Shown: positions 17,978 through 26,307 of the stretch, one piece after another
Position numbering within the stretch: the stretch's first letter is position 1
Layout of the letters: every line of letters starts with the position of its first letter
Assembly (NCBI GenBank): GCA_001899285.1
Contig: MKWA01000009.1
Coordinates: forward strand, 201,032-265,031
Origin: Rhizobiales bacterium 64-17
Lineage (GTDB): Bacteria; Pseudomonadota; Alphaproteobacteria; Rhizobiales; Xanthobacteraceae
Length of the DNA stretch: 64,000 nucleotides
Direction: 5' to 3'
Notes under the pieces: model-generated
Seen by the model: the letters and a program-made list of their open reading frames with translations, nothing else
Told to the model about the DNA's origin: nothing
The model's database searches: none
Program-made: the position numbers and the translations under genes

Positions 17978-19108
17978 ATGAACGAGCGCATTCGTAACTT
18001 TCTGCGTGACCGCCGCGAGGACGGGCCCTGCCTGGTCGTCGACCTCGAGGTCGTGCGCGAGAACTACACCAACTTCGCCAAAGCCTTGCCGGACACCCGG
18101 GTGTTCTACGCCGTGAAGGCGAACCCGGCGCCGGAGGTGCTGTCGCTCCTGGCCTCGCTCGGCTCCTGCTTCGACACCGCCTCGGTCCCCGAGATCGAGA
18201 TGGTGCTCGCGGCCGGTGCCACGCCGGACCGCATCTCCTTCGGCAACACGATCAAGAAGGAGCGTGATGTCGCCCGCGCCTACGCGCTCGGCATCCGCCT
18301 CTTCGCGGTCGACTGCAAGGAAGAGGTCGACAAGATCGCCCGCTCCGCTCCGGGGAGCCGCGTGTTCTGCCGCATCCTGTCCGACTGCGTCGGCGCCGAA
18401 TGGCCGCTGTCGCGGAAGTTCGGCTGCGAGCCGGTCATGGCGGTCGACGTGCTGGAGCATGCGCTGCGGCAGGGCCTCGAGCCCTACGGCGTGTCGTTCC
18501 ACGTCGGCTCGCAGCAGCGCAACCAGCATGCCTGGGACCGGGCGCTCGCGCAGGCGGCGGCCGTGTTCAAGGAGTGCGGCGAGCGCGGCATCAACCTGTC
18601 GATGGTCAACCTGGGCGGCGGCTTCCCGACCAAGTACCTGAAGAACGTTCCGTCGGTGAAGACCTACGGCAACGCCATCTTCAAGGCGCTGCGCAAGCAT
18701 TTCGGCAACCGCATCCCGGAAACGATCATCGAGCCGGGTCGCGGCATGGTCGGCAATGCCGGCGTGATCGAAACCGAGGTCGTGCTCGTCTCCAAGAAGA
18801 GCGACGAGGACGACGTGCGCTGGGTCTATCTCGACATCGGCAAGTTCGGCGGTCTCGCCGAGACGATGGACGAGGCGATCCGCTACCCGATCCGCACCCC
18901 GCGGGACGGTGGCGATCTGGCCCCGTGCGTGCTCGCAGGCCCGACCTGCGACTCGGCCGACGTGCTGTACGAGAAGCAGCCCTATCCGCTCCCGGTCAGC
19001 CTGGAGATCGGTGACAAGCTGCTGATCGAAGGCACCGGCGCCTATACGTCGACCTATTCGGCGGTGTGCTTCAACGGCTTCCCGCCCTTGAAGACCTATC
19101 ACATCTGA
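17978..19108 (+). CDS. Type III PLP-dependent ornithine/lysine decarboxylase
   Basis: The 376-residue enzyme belongs to fold-type III (alanine-racemase-like barrel) decarboxylases. The PLP Lys is K47 in YAVKANP, the phosphate-binding Gly run is in NLGGGFPTKY, and EPGRGMVG follows. The catalytic Cys is near 324 in GPTCDSADVLYE. It forms putrescine from ornithine and possibly cadaverine from lysine in the cytoplasm. I start at ATG 17978 (MNERIRNFLRDR) rather than at the TTG at 17957. A long structured leader precedes it, which suggests RNA-level control. GNAT and homospermidine synthase genes follow on the same strand, giving an ornithine to putrescine to homospermidine route. Confidence 0.93.
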   Translation: MNERIRNFLRDRREDGPCLVVDLEVVRENYTNFAKALPDTRVFYAVKANPAPEVLSLLASLGSCFDTASVPEIEMVLAAGATPDRISFGNTIKKERDVARAYALGIRLFAVDCKEEVDKIARSAPGSRVFCRILSDCVGAEWPLSRKFGCEPVMAVDVLEHALRQGLEPYGVSFHVGSQQRNQHAWDRALAQAAAVFKECGERGINLSMVNLGGGFPTKYLKNVPSVKTYGNAIFKALRKHFGNRIPETIIEPGRGMVGNAGVIETEVVLVSKKSDEDDVRWVYLDIGKFGGLAETMDEAIRYPIRTPRDGGDLAPCVLAGPTCDSADVLYEKQPYPLPVSLEIGDKLLIEGTGAYTSTYSAVCFNGFPPLKTYHI

Positions 19109-19139
19109 TCGCTCCGCGATCGGGTCACATCTGAACTCC

Positions 19140-19163
19140 GGGAGCCGGTTTCGGCCGGCTCCC
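19140..19163 (+). terminator. Hairpin after the decarboxylase gene
   Basis: GGGAGCCGG pairs with CCGGCTCCC around loop TTTCGG, 32 bp after the stop codon. It is followed by CTTCCC, a poor U-tract, so this is a possible terminator or a 3'-end stabiliser. Confidence 0.45.
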
Positions 19164-19233
19164 CTTCCCGTCAATCCCACTCCGACTGACAACGCTCTGT
19201 CCGGCTCTGCCGCAGGGCGGGGAGGCATGCGTC

Positions 19234-19785
19234 ATGGTTCACGGCATCACCATCCGTCACGAGCGGCTGCGCGACATCGATGCGCGCGAAAACCTGCTCG
19301 ACGCCGCATTCGGCGAGGCACGGTTCACCAAGAGCTCGCAGCGGCTGCGCGACGGCCGGCTGCCGGCCGACGGGCTGTCGTTCGTCGCCTGCGACGGCGC
19401 GCGCGTCATCGGCACCGTCCGGCTGTGGTCGGTGTCGTGCGGCGGCCGCGACGCGCTGCTGCTCGGGCCGATGGCGGTCGCCGACGACTGCCGCAGCCGC
19501 GGTATCGGGGCGAAGCTGATCGGCCGCGCGCTGCGCGAGGCCCGCCGCCGCGGTCACGGCGCCGTCGTGCTGGTTGGCGACGCGGCCTATTATGGCCGCT
19601 TCGGCTTCAGCAACGCGAAGACGCAGGACCTGCGCATGCCCGGCACACCGGAACCCGAGCGGCTGCTGGCGATCCAGTTCGCCCCCGGCGCGCTCGACGG
19701 CGCCCGCGGTGCGATCGTCGCCACCGGCACCATCGTGCCGGAGATCGCCCTGCCTGCGGCGAAGCCGCTGCGCCGCGCCGCATAA
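19234..19785 (+). CDS. GNAT family N-acetyltransferase
   Basis: The 183-residue protein has the GNAT acetyl-CoA site: LLLGPMAVADDCRSRGIGAKL near 75-95 (the R-x-x-G-x-G/A part is RSRGIGAKL) and YYGRFGF near 119-125, the usual last motif of YhbS-like members. GGGGAGG precedes the ATG. It sits between the decarboxylase and homospermidine synthase genes, each flanked by hairpins. A role in polyamine acetylation is possible by position only; YhbS-like GNATs have varied or unknown substrates. Confidence 0.85.
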   Translation: MVHGITIRHERLRDIDARENLLDAAFGEARFTKSSQRLRDGRLPADGLSFVACDGARVIGTVRLWSVSCGGRDALLLGPMAVADDCRSRGIGAKLIGRALREARRRGHGAVVLVGDAAYYGRFGFSNAKTQDLRMPGTPEPERLLAIQFAPGALDGARGAIVATGTIVPEIALPAAKPLRRAA

Positions 19786-19800
19786 CCGACCTGAAAGAGC

Positions 19801-19833
19801 GGGGACGCCGTGCCGGCCCGGCGCGGCGTCCCC
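19801..19833 (+). terminator. Hairpin after the GNAT gene
   Basis: GGGGACGCCG (19801-19810) is the reverse complement of CGGCGTCCCC (19824-19833), a 10-bp stem with a 13-base loop followed by TTCCGTTT. It is a plausible weak terminator separating GNAT from homospermidine synthase. Confidence 0.5.
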
Positions 19834-19892
19834 TTCCGTTTGGAGACCATGGCGGATAAGACCCCCGCTGAGATGCTGGAGTGTTGTGCAAA

Positions 19893-21323
19893 ATGACCCA
19901 TTGGCCCGTTCACGCCCGCTTTGACGGACCCATCGTCCTGGTCGGCCTCGGCTCGATCGGCCGCGGTATCCTGCCGTTGCTCGAGCGGCACATCCAGTTC
20001 GACCGCTCGCGCTTCACGGTGATCGACCCGGTCGATCTGCACCGCGGGCTGATCGACGCGCGCAAGATGACCTTCATCAAGAGCGCGCTGACGCGAGAGA
20101 ACTACCGCGACCTGCTCAGGCCGCTGCTGACCGCCGGCCCCGGCCGCGGGCTGATGATCAACCTGTCGGTCGACACCGGCTCGGCCGACCTGATCGAATT
20201 CTGCCAGAGCATCGACGCGCATTACATCGACACGGTGTGCGAGCCGTGGCCCGGCCTCTATGACAATCCGAATGCGACGCATGCGGAGCGCACCAACTAT
20301 GCGCTGCGCGAGCAGGTGCTCGACGTGCGCCGCCGCAAGCCCGGCGGCGTCACCGCCGTGAGCACCTGCGGCGCCAATCCCGGTATGGTGTCGTGGTTCA
20401 TCAAGCAGGCGCTGCTCGACGTCGCCCGCGACACCGGTGTCGCTGTCGCCGAACCGCGGTCGCGCGAGGAATGGGCGGCGCTAGCGCACAAGCTCGGCAT
20501 CAAGGGCATGCACATCGCCGAACGCGACACGCAGCGCGCCAATGCGCCGAAGCAGCCGGGCGTGTTCGTCAACACCTGGTCGGTGGAAGGCTTCGTCGCC
20601 GAAGGCCTGCAGCCGGCCGAGCTTGGCTGGGGCACGCACGAAAAGGCGCTGCCGCCGGAAGGCCGCGAGCACGATTTCGGCCACCGCGCCGCGATCTATC
20701 TGATGCGTCCGGGCGCCGGCACGCGCGTGCGCTCGTGGACGCCGACCGCGACGTCGCAGCATGCATGGCTGATCACCCACAACGAAGCGATCTCGATCAG
20801 CGATTATCTCACCGTGAAGGACGGCGACCGCGTCGTCTACCGGCCGACCTGTCACTACGCCTATCATCCGTGCGACGATGCGGTGCTGTCGCTCAACGAG
20901 ATGGCGGGCCATGCGTGGCAGCGGCAGCCGACCTGGAAGATCCTTGACGAGACGGAGATCGTCGACGGCATCGACGAGCTTGGCGTGCTGCTCTACGGAC
21001 ACGCCAAGAACGCCTACTGGTACGGCTCGCAGCTCTCGATCGAAGAGACGCGCAAGCTCGCGCCGTATCAGAACGCGACCGGCCTGCAGGTGTCCTCGGC
21101 GGTGCTCGCCGGCATCGTCTGGATGCTGGAGAATCCCGATGCCGGCCTTGTCGATGCGGACGAGATCGACTTCCGCCGCTGTCTCGAGATTCAGCGGCCG
21201 TATCTCGGGCCGATCACAGGCGTCTATACCGACTGGACGCCGCTCACTGGTCGTCCGGGCCTGTTTCCGGAAGAGATCGACAGCAGCGATCCCTGGCAGT
21301 TCTCCAACGTCATCGTGCGCTGA
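19893..21323 (+). CDS. hss: Homospermidine synthase
   Basis: The 476-residue NAD-dependent enzyme condenses two putrescines to sym-homospermidine. It shows the Rossmann motif VLVGLGSIGRGILP near 15-28, the conserved stretch CEPWPGLYDN, and TCGANPGMVSWF, all typical of bacterial Hss of the saccharopine-dehydrogenase superfamily. The start ATG 19893 (MTHWPVHARF) has GGAG about 10 bp upstream; a GTG at 19881 is in frame but less likely. It ends just before an excellent bidirectional terminator. With the decarboxylase upstream this defines the polyamine block; homospermidine is a main polyamine in many Rhizobiales. Confidence 0.95.
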   Translation: MTHWPVHARFDGPIVLVGLGSIGRGILPLLERHIQFDRSRFTVIDPVDLHRGLIDARKMTFIKSALTRENYRDLLRPLLTAGPGRGLMINLSVDTGSADLIEFCQSIDAHYIDTVCEPWPGLYDNPNATHAERTNYALREQVLDVRRRKPGGVTAVSTCGANPGMVSWFIKQALLDVARDTGVAVAEPRSREEWAALAHKLGIKGMHIAERDTQRANAPKQPGVFVNTWSVEGFVAEGLQPAELGWGTHEKALPPEGREHDFGHRAAIYLMRPGAGTRVRSWTPTATSQHAWLITHNEAISISDYLTVKDGDRVVYRPTCHYAYHPCDDAVLSLNEMAGHAWQRQPTWKILDETEIVDGIDELGVLLYGHAKNAYWYGSQLSIEETRKLAPYQNATGLQVSSAVLAGIVWMLENPDAGLVDADEIDFRRCLEIQRPYLGPITGVYTDWTPLTGRPGLFPEEIDSSDPWQFSNVIVR

Positions 21324-21352
21324 TCACACAAGAACCAATCACGCTTCAACAC

Positions 21353-21378
21353 AAAGGGCGGCCGCGAGGCCGCCCTTT
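21353..21378. terminator. Bidirectional intrinsic terminator between hss and the Pro-rich protein gene
   Basis: A perfect 11-bp stem, AAAGGGCGGCC (21353-21363) and GGCCGCCCTTT (21368-21378), loop GCGA, lies between two convergent genes. The arms give A/U-rich ends on both strands. Confidence 0.8.
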
Positions 21379-21400
21379 GCACATTGTCGTGACGTGACCG

Positions 21401-23095
21401 CTATTTCCTCTCCTCCGGCTTGGCCCCGGGACGCGGCGGCGGAGCGGCCGGACGCGCCGCGGGTGGTGGCGCTGGCGGACGCGCCGCTGCCGGCGGCGGA
21501 GCCGGTGGGCGCGGCGGAGCAGCAGCCGGTGGAGGCGGCGGCGACGGACGCGCGGCCGGAGGCGGCGCAGGCGGTCGCTGCATTTGCGGCGGCGGTGCTG
21601 CCGGCCTCTGCATCTGCGGCGGTGGTGCCGCCGGCCGTTGCATCTGCGGCGGTGGAGATGGCGGACGTTGCATCTGCGGCGGCGGTCCTGGTGGACGCTG
21701 CATCTGCGGTGGCGGCGTTGGACGCGGTGGCGGTGCGCCCTGCGGACGCTGCGGCGCTGGGGCCGCTGCCGGCGGAGGCGCGACCGGTCGCGACGGTGCA
21801 GCCGCAGGCGGTGGCGGCGGAGCCGGCCGCACCGCAGGCGGAGCCGCGGGAGCCGGCGCGGCGGGCGCAGGGACAGGCGCAGGCGCCGCGGCAGGCGGCG
21901 GCGAAGATGGTGCAGGCGCTGGTGGCGACGACGGTGGCGCAGGCGGCGCTCCCGGCGGACGCGCACCGGGACCAAACGGCCGGCTTCGATCGCCCGGCGG
22001 TCCGGCCGATGGCGGCGGCGCCGGAGGCGGTGACGGATTTGCTGCGGGCGGAGACACGGTCGGACCGGCTGGCGGCGGACCTCCCGCCCCCGGTGGCGGC
22101 GCCGGCGGAGTGCCAGGCGGACCACCAGCAGGTGCGCCACCTTGCGCGGCGCGCGGCGGCGTCGCGCCGAGCCGTCCGCGTTCGCGGCCGAGCGCCTGCG
22201 GCGGCTGCACCGTTTGCGCCGGCGCGACCGTCGCGGCGCGCTGCACCGTCACCGGCGGCAGATTGGGCCGCGCAGCAGGCGGCGCGCCGCGGCGCGCGCC
22301 CGGTCCGGCGCGTCCACCGGGAGGCGGACCGCCGGGCAATCGGTTTTGCGCCGCATTGATCGATACCGCGCCGGCGACGCCCTGCGTGCCGGCGAGCACG
22401 CGCGGACGAACGCGGAACGTGTCGAGCGGTCGTCCGGCGCGCGCTGCGATGAAGGCCGGGCTGATGCCGGGATTGACCGCGAAGCGTGCGCCGCGATTGC
22501 TGACGAAGGTGCGGTTCACCACGACGGTCTGCCGCAGGAACACCGGTACGCGCGGCGGCGGCACGAAATAACGCGTCACCAGCGGCACCGCGAGATAGCG
22601 CGGCTCGACGAAGCTCCAATAGGTCGGGTTGTCATCATACTCGTCGATGATGTCTTCCGGCGGTGTCGGCGCCCAGCCGACGATGCTGTCGCTGCGCCGC
22701 CAGTTGACCCAGGCCGGCGCCCATTCGTCGCCGGGCACCCACGCCCAGCCGAGACGGCGATCGAAGATCCAGCGGCCATAGTGGAAGGTGATCCAGCCCC
22801 AGGCTTCCTCGTCCTGCCCGGAGACCCAGTACCAGCCCCACTCATCCGTATAGACCCAACGGCCGACCGTGTAGGGCCGCCAGCCGCGCGGCTTGCCGAA
22901 CGGCACCCACACCTCGCCCCAGCGCGGATGCGGTTGCCAGAAGCCGTAGGATTCGAGCGCGATGCGGAAGTCCTGCTCGCTTTGCGCCAGTGCCGGCGCG
23001 GGCAGCAGCGTCGTGGCGGCGGCGGACAGGATCGTCAGCGATGCGCCGGTCAACAGCGCGGCGGCGAGTCTGCGCCCAACGGAAACAGCCTTCAT
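21401..23095 (-). CDS. Secreted Trp-rich (DUF6600/YXWXP-like) protein with long Pro/Ala-rich tail
   Basis: The 564-residue protein has three parts. A Sec signal peptide ends at ALAQSEQ near residue 36. An aromatic module at about 45-165 is full of WxP and YGRW motifs (FWQPHPRWGEVWVP, GRWVYTDEWGW, GWAWVPGDEWAP), as in DUF6600/FecR-linked proteins. Roughly 330 C-terminal residues are almost only Pro, Ala, Gly and Arg, including five consecutive PPPQMQRP-type decapeptides. The start at ATG 23095 has AGGGAG upstream. Such proteins are probably exported and cell-envelope associated; function is unknown. The tail is strongly biased in base composition, so the opposite strand shows long spurious frames. 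Confidence 0.82.
   Translation of the reverse strand: MKAVSVGRRLAAALLTGASLTILSAAATTLLPAPALAQSEQDFRIALESYGFWQPHPRWGEVWVPFGKPRGWRPYTVGRWVYTDEWGWYWVSGQDEEAWGWITFHYGRWIFDRRLGWAWVPGDEWAPAWVNWRRSDSIVGWAPTPPEDIIDEYDDNPTYWSFVEPRYLAVPLVTRYFVPPPRVPVFLRQTVVVNRTFVSNRGARFAVNPGISPAFIAARAGRPLDTFRVRPRVLAGTQGVAGAVSINAAQNRLPGGPPPGGRAGPGARRGAPPAARPNLPPVTVQRAATVAPAQTVQPPQALGRERGRLGATPPRAAQGGAPAGGPPGTPPAPPPGAGGPPPAGPTVSPPAANPSPPPAPPPSAGPPGDRSRPFGPGARPPGAPPAPPSSPPAPAPSSPPPAAAPAPVPAPAAPAPAAPPAVRPAPPPPPAAAPSRPVAPPPAAAPAPQRPQGAPPPRPTPPPQMQRPPGPPPQMQRPPSPPPQMQRPAAPPPQMQRPAAPPPQMQRPPAPPPAARPSPPPPPAAAPPRPPAPPPAAARPPAPPPAARPAAPPPRPGAKPEERK
21580..21729 (-). repeat. Five 30-bp tandem repeats coding PPPQMQRPxx decapeptides
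   Basis: Units start at 21580, 21610, 21640, 21670 and 21700. On the plus strand each begins GCATCTGCGGCGG (the first has GCATTTGCGG) followed by a variable half. In the coded frame each unit is PPPQMQRP plus two variable residues from P, A, S and G. The period is a multiple of three, so copy number can vary without a frameshift. Confidence 0.9.
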
Positions 23096-23238
23096 CGTGG
23101 CATCTCCCTGCGATACGCGGCGCATCACGATGACGGCCGGCAGCGTCGTCGCAGTAAGACTATCCGATTCCGTCTGAACGGCAGCGAAACCGCGCGAGCG
23201 GGATTTCGCCGCAATCGTCGTCAGCAACGGCAGGGTGA

Positions 23239-24249
23239 TTACAGCGGCAGGATGCCCGCCTCGTCCTCGGTGCCGAACGCGAGCACATCGCCTTTCGCGG
23301 TCCAGCCGAGCGCCGTCACCGCGCCGCCGCCCGGCGCACGCACGAGGATCTCCGCGCCGTCGTCGACACGCACCAGCAGCACCATGCCGTCAGAAAAGCC
23401 GGTGGCGATCACCGGCTCGCGCGGATGGCAAGCCACCACGGTGACGCGGCTCGCCGCCGGCGCCAGCAGCTTCGGCTGCTTGCCCATCGGGCCATCCTTG
23501 CCGGAGAACGGCCACAGGATCACCTGCTCCGATCCGCCGGTGGCGAGAAACGCGCCATCCGCCGTCCAGCTCATGGAGCGCACTCGCGCGGTGTAACCGG
23601 ACATGCGCATGTCGCGCGCATCGGCGATACGCCAGCCGTGCAGTTGCGGCTCCTGCATCGCCGTGACGATGAAGCGCCCGTCGGGGCTCACCGTCAGACC
23701 GAGATGCGAGCCTTTCCACGCCAGTTGCTCCGGCTCGGCCGCGAGATTGGGAAACCACAGCGACACGCCATTGTAATGCGCGACGGCGAGCCGGAATCCC
23801 TTGGGCAGGAACGCAAGGCCCGCCGGCGTCGACGGCATGTCGCGCTGGCGCAACTCGCCCGCCTTGTCGCCTTTCCCGGCTTTGGCGTGCACGCTCACCG
23901 TCTTGCCGCACGACCACGCTACCGATCCATCGCCGCCGAGCGCGACATGATCAATCCAGCGCCGCTTCTCGTCGGTGGCAATGGTTTGCGTCGTGCCGTC
24001 CGCGGCGATGGCGACCACCTTGCCGTCGTCGCCGCCGGTGATGATGCGCTTGCCGTCGCCGGCCGCGTCGAGGATGCCGCCGTCATGCACGGCGATGCGC
24101 TGCGGCCCGCTCTTGCCGAGCAGCAGCACGGCCTCCTCGCCCAGCACGAACGCATGCGACGAGCCGAGCGGCAGGATCGCGACGACGCCTTGCGCGTCGA
24201 TACGCTCGACCCGGTCGGTGATGGATGTGATGCCGTCGCGGTCGGTCAC
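23239..24249 (-). CDS. WD40 repeat domain protein paired with CobW GTPase
   Basis: The 336-residue protein has repeated beta-propeller blades with endings such as DGKVVAIAADG, GVSLWFPNLA, HGWRIAD, EQVILWPFSG and MVLLVRVDDG. These are spaced 40-45 residues apart, about seven blades in all. No signal peptide or catalytic motif is visible. It starts with GTG in a GTGA overlap with the stop of the CobW gene, so the two are translationally coupled and should work together. An interaction platform in metal delivery is inferred from that coupling; the molecular role is unknown. Confidence 0.85.
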   Translation of the reverse strand: MTDRDGITSITDRVERIDAQGVVAILPLGSSHAFVLGEEAVLLLGKSGPQRIAVHDGGILDAAGDGKRIITGGDDGKVVAIAADGTTQTIATDEKRRWIDHVALGGDGSVAWSCGKTVSVHAKAGKGDKAGELRQRDMPSTPAGLAFLPKGFRLAVAHYNGVSLWFPNLAAEPEQLAWKGSHLGLTVSPDGRFIVTAMQEPQLHGWRIADARDMRMSGYTARVRSMSWTADGAFLATGGSEQVILWPFSGKDGPMGKQPKLLAPAASRVTVVACHPREPVIATGFSDGMVLLVRVDDGAEILVRAPGGGAVTALGWTAKGDVLAFGTEDEAGILPL

Positions 24250-25280
24250 GCCACGCAGCTCTCGAAGCCTTCGCGGATCTTCTGTTCCGGCAGATCGCGG
24301 CCGATGAAGACGATGCGGCTTTCGCGCTTCTCATCGTCCTTCCACGGCCGCTGATGATCGCCGTCGAGGATCATGTGCACGCCCTGGAACACGAAGCGTT
24401 CCGGATCGTCCTTGAACGCGAGAATGCCCTTTGAGCGCAGGATACTCGGCCCGTCGGTGGCGACGAGATTCTGCACCCACGGAAAGAACTTGTCGGGATT
24501 GAGCGGCTTGTCGGTCTTCAGCGCCACCGACTGCATGTGCTCATCGTGATAGTGCTTCATCCCGTCATGATGATGGTGGTCGTGATCGTGATCATGATGA
24601 TGGTCGTGGTTGTGATCGTGGTGATGGTGATCATCGCCGTGCAGGAACTGCGGCTCGATCTCCAGAATGCGGTCGAGGTCGAAGGCGTTGCGACCGAGCA
24701 CCGCGTTGATGTCGACGTTGGAGCGTTCGGTCCGGTGCAGCACCGCATAAGGATTGATGCCGCGGATGCGCGCCTCGACGTCGCGCAACTCTTCCGGTGT
24801 CACCAGATCGGTCTTGTTGAGCAGGATCACGTCGGCGAAGGCGATCTGATTCTTCGCTTCAGGCGCATCCTTGAGACGCTCCTTGAGCCACTTCGCATCG
24901 GCGACAGTAACCACCGCGTCGAGCTTGGTCTTCTCGCCGACATTCTCATCCATGAAGAAGGTCTGCGCCACCGGCGCCGGATCGGCGAGGCCGGTGGTCT
25001 CGACGATGATCGCGTCGAACTTGCCCTTCCGCCGCATCAACCCTTCGATGATGCGCACGAGATCGCCGCGCACGGTGCAGCAGATGCAGCCGTTGTTCAT
25101 CTCGAACACTTCCTCGTCGGCATTCACCACGAGGTCGTTGTCGATGCCGATATCGCCGAATTCATTGACGATGACGGCGAACTTCTTGCCGTGCGGCTGG
25201 GTCAGGATGCGGTTGAGCAGCGTGGTCTTGCCGGCGCCGAGATAGCCGGTGAGCACGGTGACGGGAATTTTGTCGGACAT
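24246..25280 (-). CDS. CobW/COG0523 G3E-family GTPase, putative zinc metallochaperone
   Basis: The 344-residue GTPase has Walker A GYLGAGKTT at 12-20, the metal-binding GCICC motif at 64-68, the Walker B/Mg region ETTGLAD near 94-100, NKTD at 155-158 and the C-terminal CobW domain. A His/Asp tract at about 214-248 holds some 20 His residues. COG0523 proteins insert or deliver metals, and Zn-linked members (ZagA/ZigA/YeiR type) often have such His tails. znuBC and a Zur-type box lie 1-3 kb away, which favours zinc over cobalt. The downstream WD40 gene overlaps by 4 bp. I see no Zur box directly in front of this gene. Confidence 0.92.
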   Translation of the reverse strand: MSDKIPVTVLTGYLGAGKTTLLNRILTQPHGKKFAVIVNEFGDIGIDNDLVVNADEEVFEMNNGCICCTVRGDLVRIIEGLMRRKGKFDAIIVETTGLADPAPVAQTFFMDENVGEKTKLDAVVTVADAKWLKERLKDAPEAKNQIAFADVILLNKTDLVTPEELRDVEARIRGINPYAVLHRTERSNVDINAVLGRNAFDLDRILEIEPQFLHGDDHHHHDHNHDHHHDHDHDHHHHDGMKHYHDEHMQSVALKTDKPLNPDKFFPWVQNLVATDGPSILRSKGILAFKDDPERFVFQGVHMILDGDHQRPWKDDEKRESRIVFIGRDLPEQKIREGFESCVA

Positions 25281-25487
25281 GGTACGGACTGGCTGGAACG
25301 AGAAACATCAGGACGGGAACCTGAGCGGCTGTTGCCACCCATCGTTCATGAGGGTCTGGCTCATGACGGGTCCAGATATATTCACCGGTCCGGGAAAACG
25401 GAACCCCTGCCGGGCGCCCCAGGGACAGCCGGACGCGCAACCCTGATCAACAGAAACAGGGCTGCGACGAGGGCAGGACAGTCACTT

Positions 25488-26147
25488 TTAGGACAGGACA
25501 GTGACCTGCGTGCCGAGCGGCACGCGGTTGTAGAGGTCGATGATGTCCTGATTCAGCAGGCGGATACAGCCGGACGAGACGGCCTGACCGATGCTCTCCG
25601 GCTCGGTGGTGCCGTGCAGGCGGAAATGCGTGTCCGCGCCGCCGCGATAGAGATAGAGTGCGCGGGCGCCGAGCGGATTGTCGATACCGCCACCCATGCC
25701 GCCGGCGAACTTCTTGTAACGCGGGATCGCCTGCATCATGTTCGCGGTCGGGGTCCAGTGCGGCCATGCTTCCTTGCGCTGGATGGTCGCGGTGCCGCGG
25801 AAATTGACGCCTTCGGAGCGGCCAACGCCGACCGCATAGCGGATCGCCCGGCCACCGCCCTGCACGAGATACAGCCGGCGCTCACTGATCTTGACGACGA
25901 TGCTGCCCGGCTTCTCTTTGCCGCCCCAGGCGACCTCGGTGCGCTGCAGGCTCGGGTCGATGACCCCGAAATCCACCGCCGGGATCACCTGCCCGCCATC
26001 GCTCACCGAACCGTAATCGGCGGTGACGCAACCGCTGACCAGGAGCGGCAGACCGATCAGCAGTGCGCGGCGGCTCATCGTGCCGGCGGCTGTGCTGGAG
26101 GTGATGGTGGACGCAACACGATCCGTCGGCGCAACAAATTTCGTCAT
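25488..26147 (-). CDS. L,D-transpeptidase (YkuD domain), likely lipoprotein
   Basis: The 219-residue protein has a basic/twin-Arg N-terminus (SRRALLIGLPLLVSGCV) with a lipobox LVSGC near residue 40. A YkuD catalytic domain ends in the motif HFRLHGTTEPESIG...SSGCIRL, with the active Cys in SSGCIR. It would cross-link meso-diaminopimelate stems of peptidoglycan or attach proteins to it in the periplasm. ATG 26147 (MTKFVAPTDRV) has a GGGCGGGG stretch upstream; a later ATG at 26078 would start right at the signal peptide and is an alternative. The gene lies between the CobW and znuB genes on the same strand but about 160 bp from znuB; I see no functional link. Confidence 0.9.
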   Translation of the reverse strand: MTKFVAPTDRVASTITSSTAAGTMSRRALLIGLPLLVSGCVTADYGSVSDGGQVIPAVDFGVIDPSLQRTEVAWGGKEKPGSIVVKISERRLYLVQGGGRAIRYAVGVGRSEGVNFRGTATIQRKEAWPHWTPTANMMQAIPRYKKFAGGMGGGIDNPLGARALYLYRGGADTHFRLHGTTEPESIGQAVSSGCIRLLNQDIIDLYNRVPLGTQVTVLS

Positions 26148-26307
26148 AAACCCCGCCCTGATTTGCGGCATCTTTATGCGCAAATTGCGAAGCCAAGACA
26201 ACACGGCGACAGGTCACACCCACAACCTGCGGGTGTCTTTTTGCGCATCGGAATTATGAAAATGAGAAGGTGCGGCGCGAACGCCACACACTTTTCCGCC
26301 AAAAGTC

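Noticed and set aside
21580-21729. CRISPR-like array of regular repeats
   Set aside because: The period is 30 bp with no unique spacers, it is in frame inside a coding region, and no cas genes are near.
20878-22571. Overlapping plus-strand frames rich in Ala or Gly-Gly-Gly/Cys repeats opposite the Pro-rich gene
   Set aside because: They are readings of the same 30-bp repeats in other frames; the minus-strand frame has a signal peptide, a ribosome binding site and a recognised Trp-rich module.
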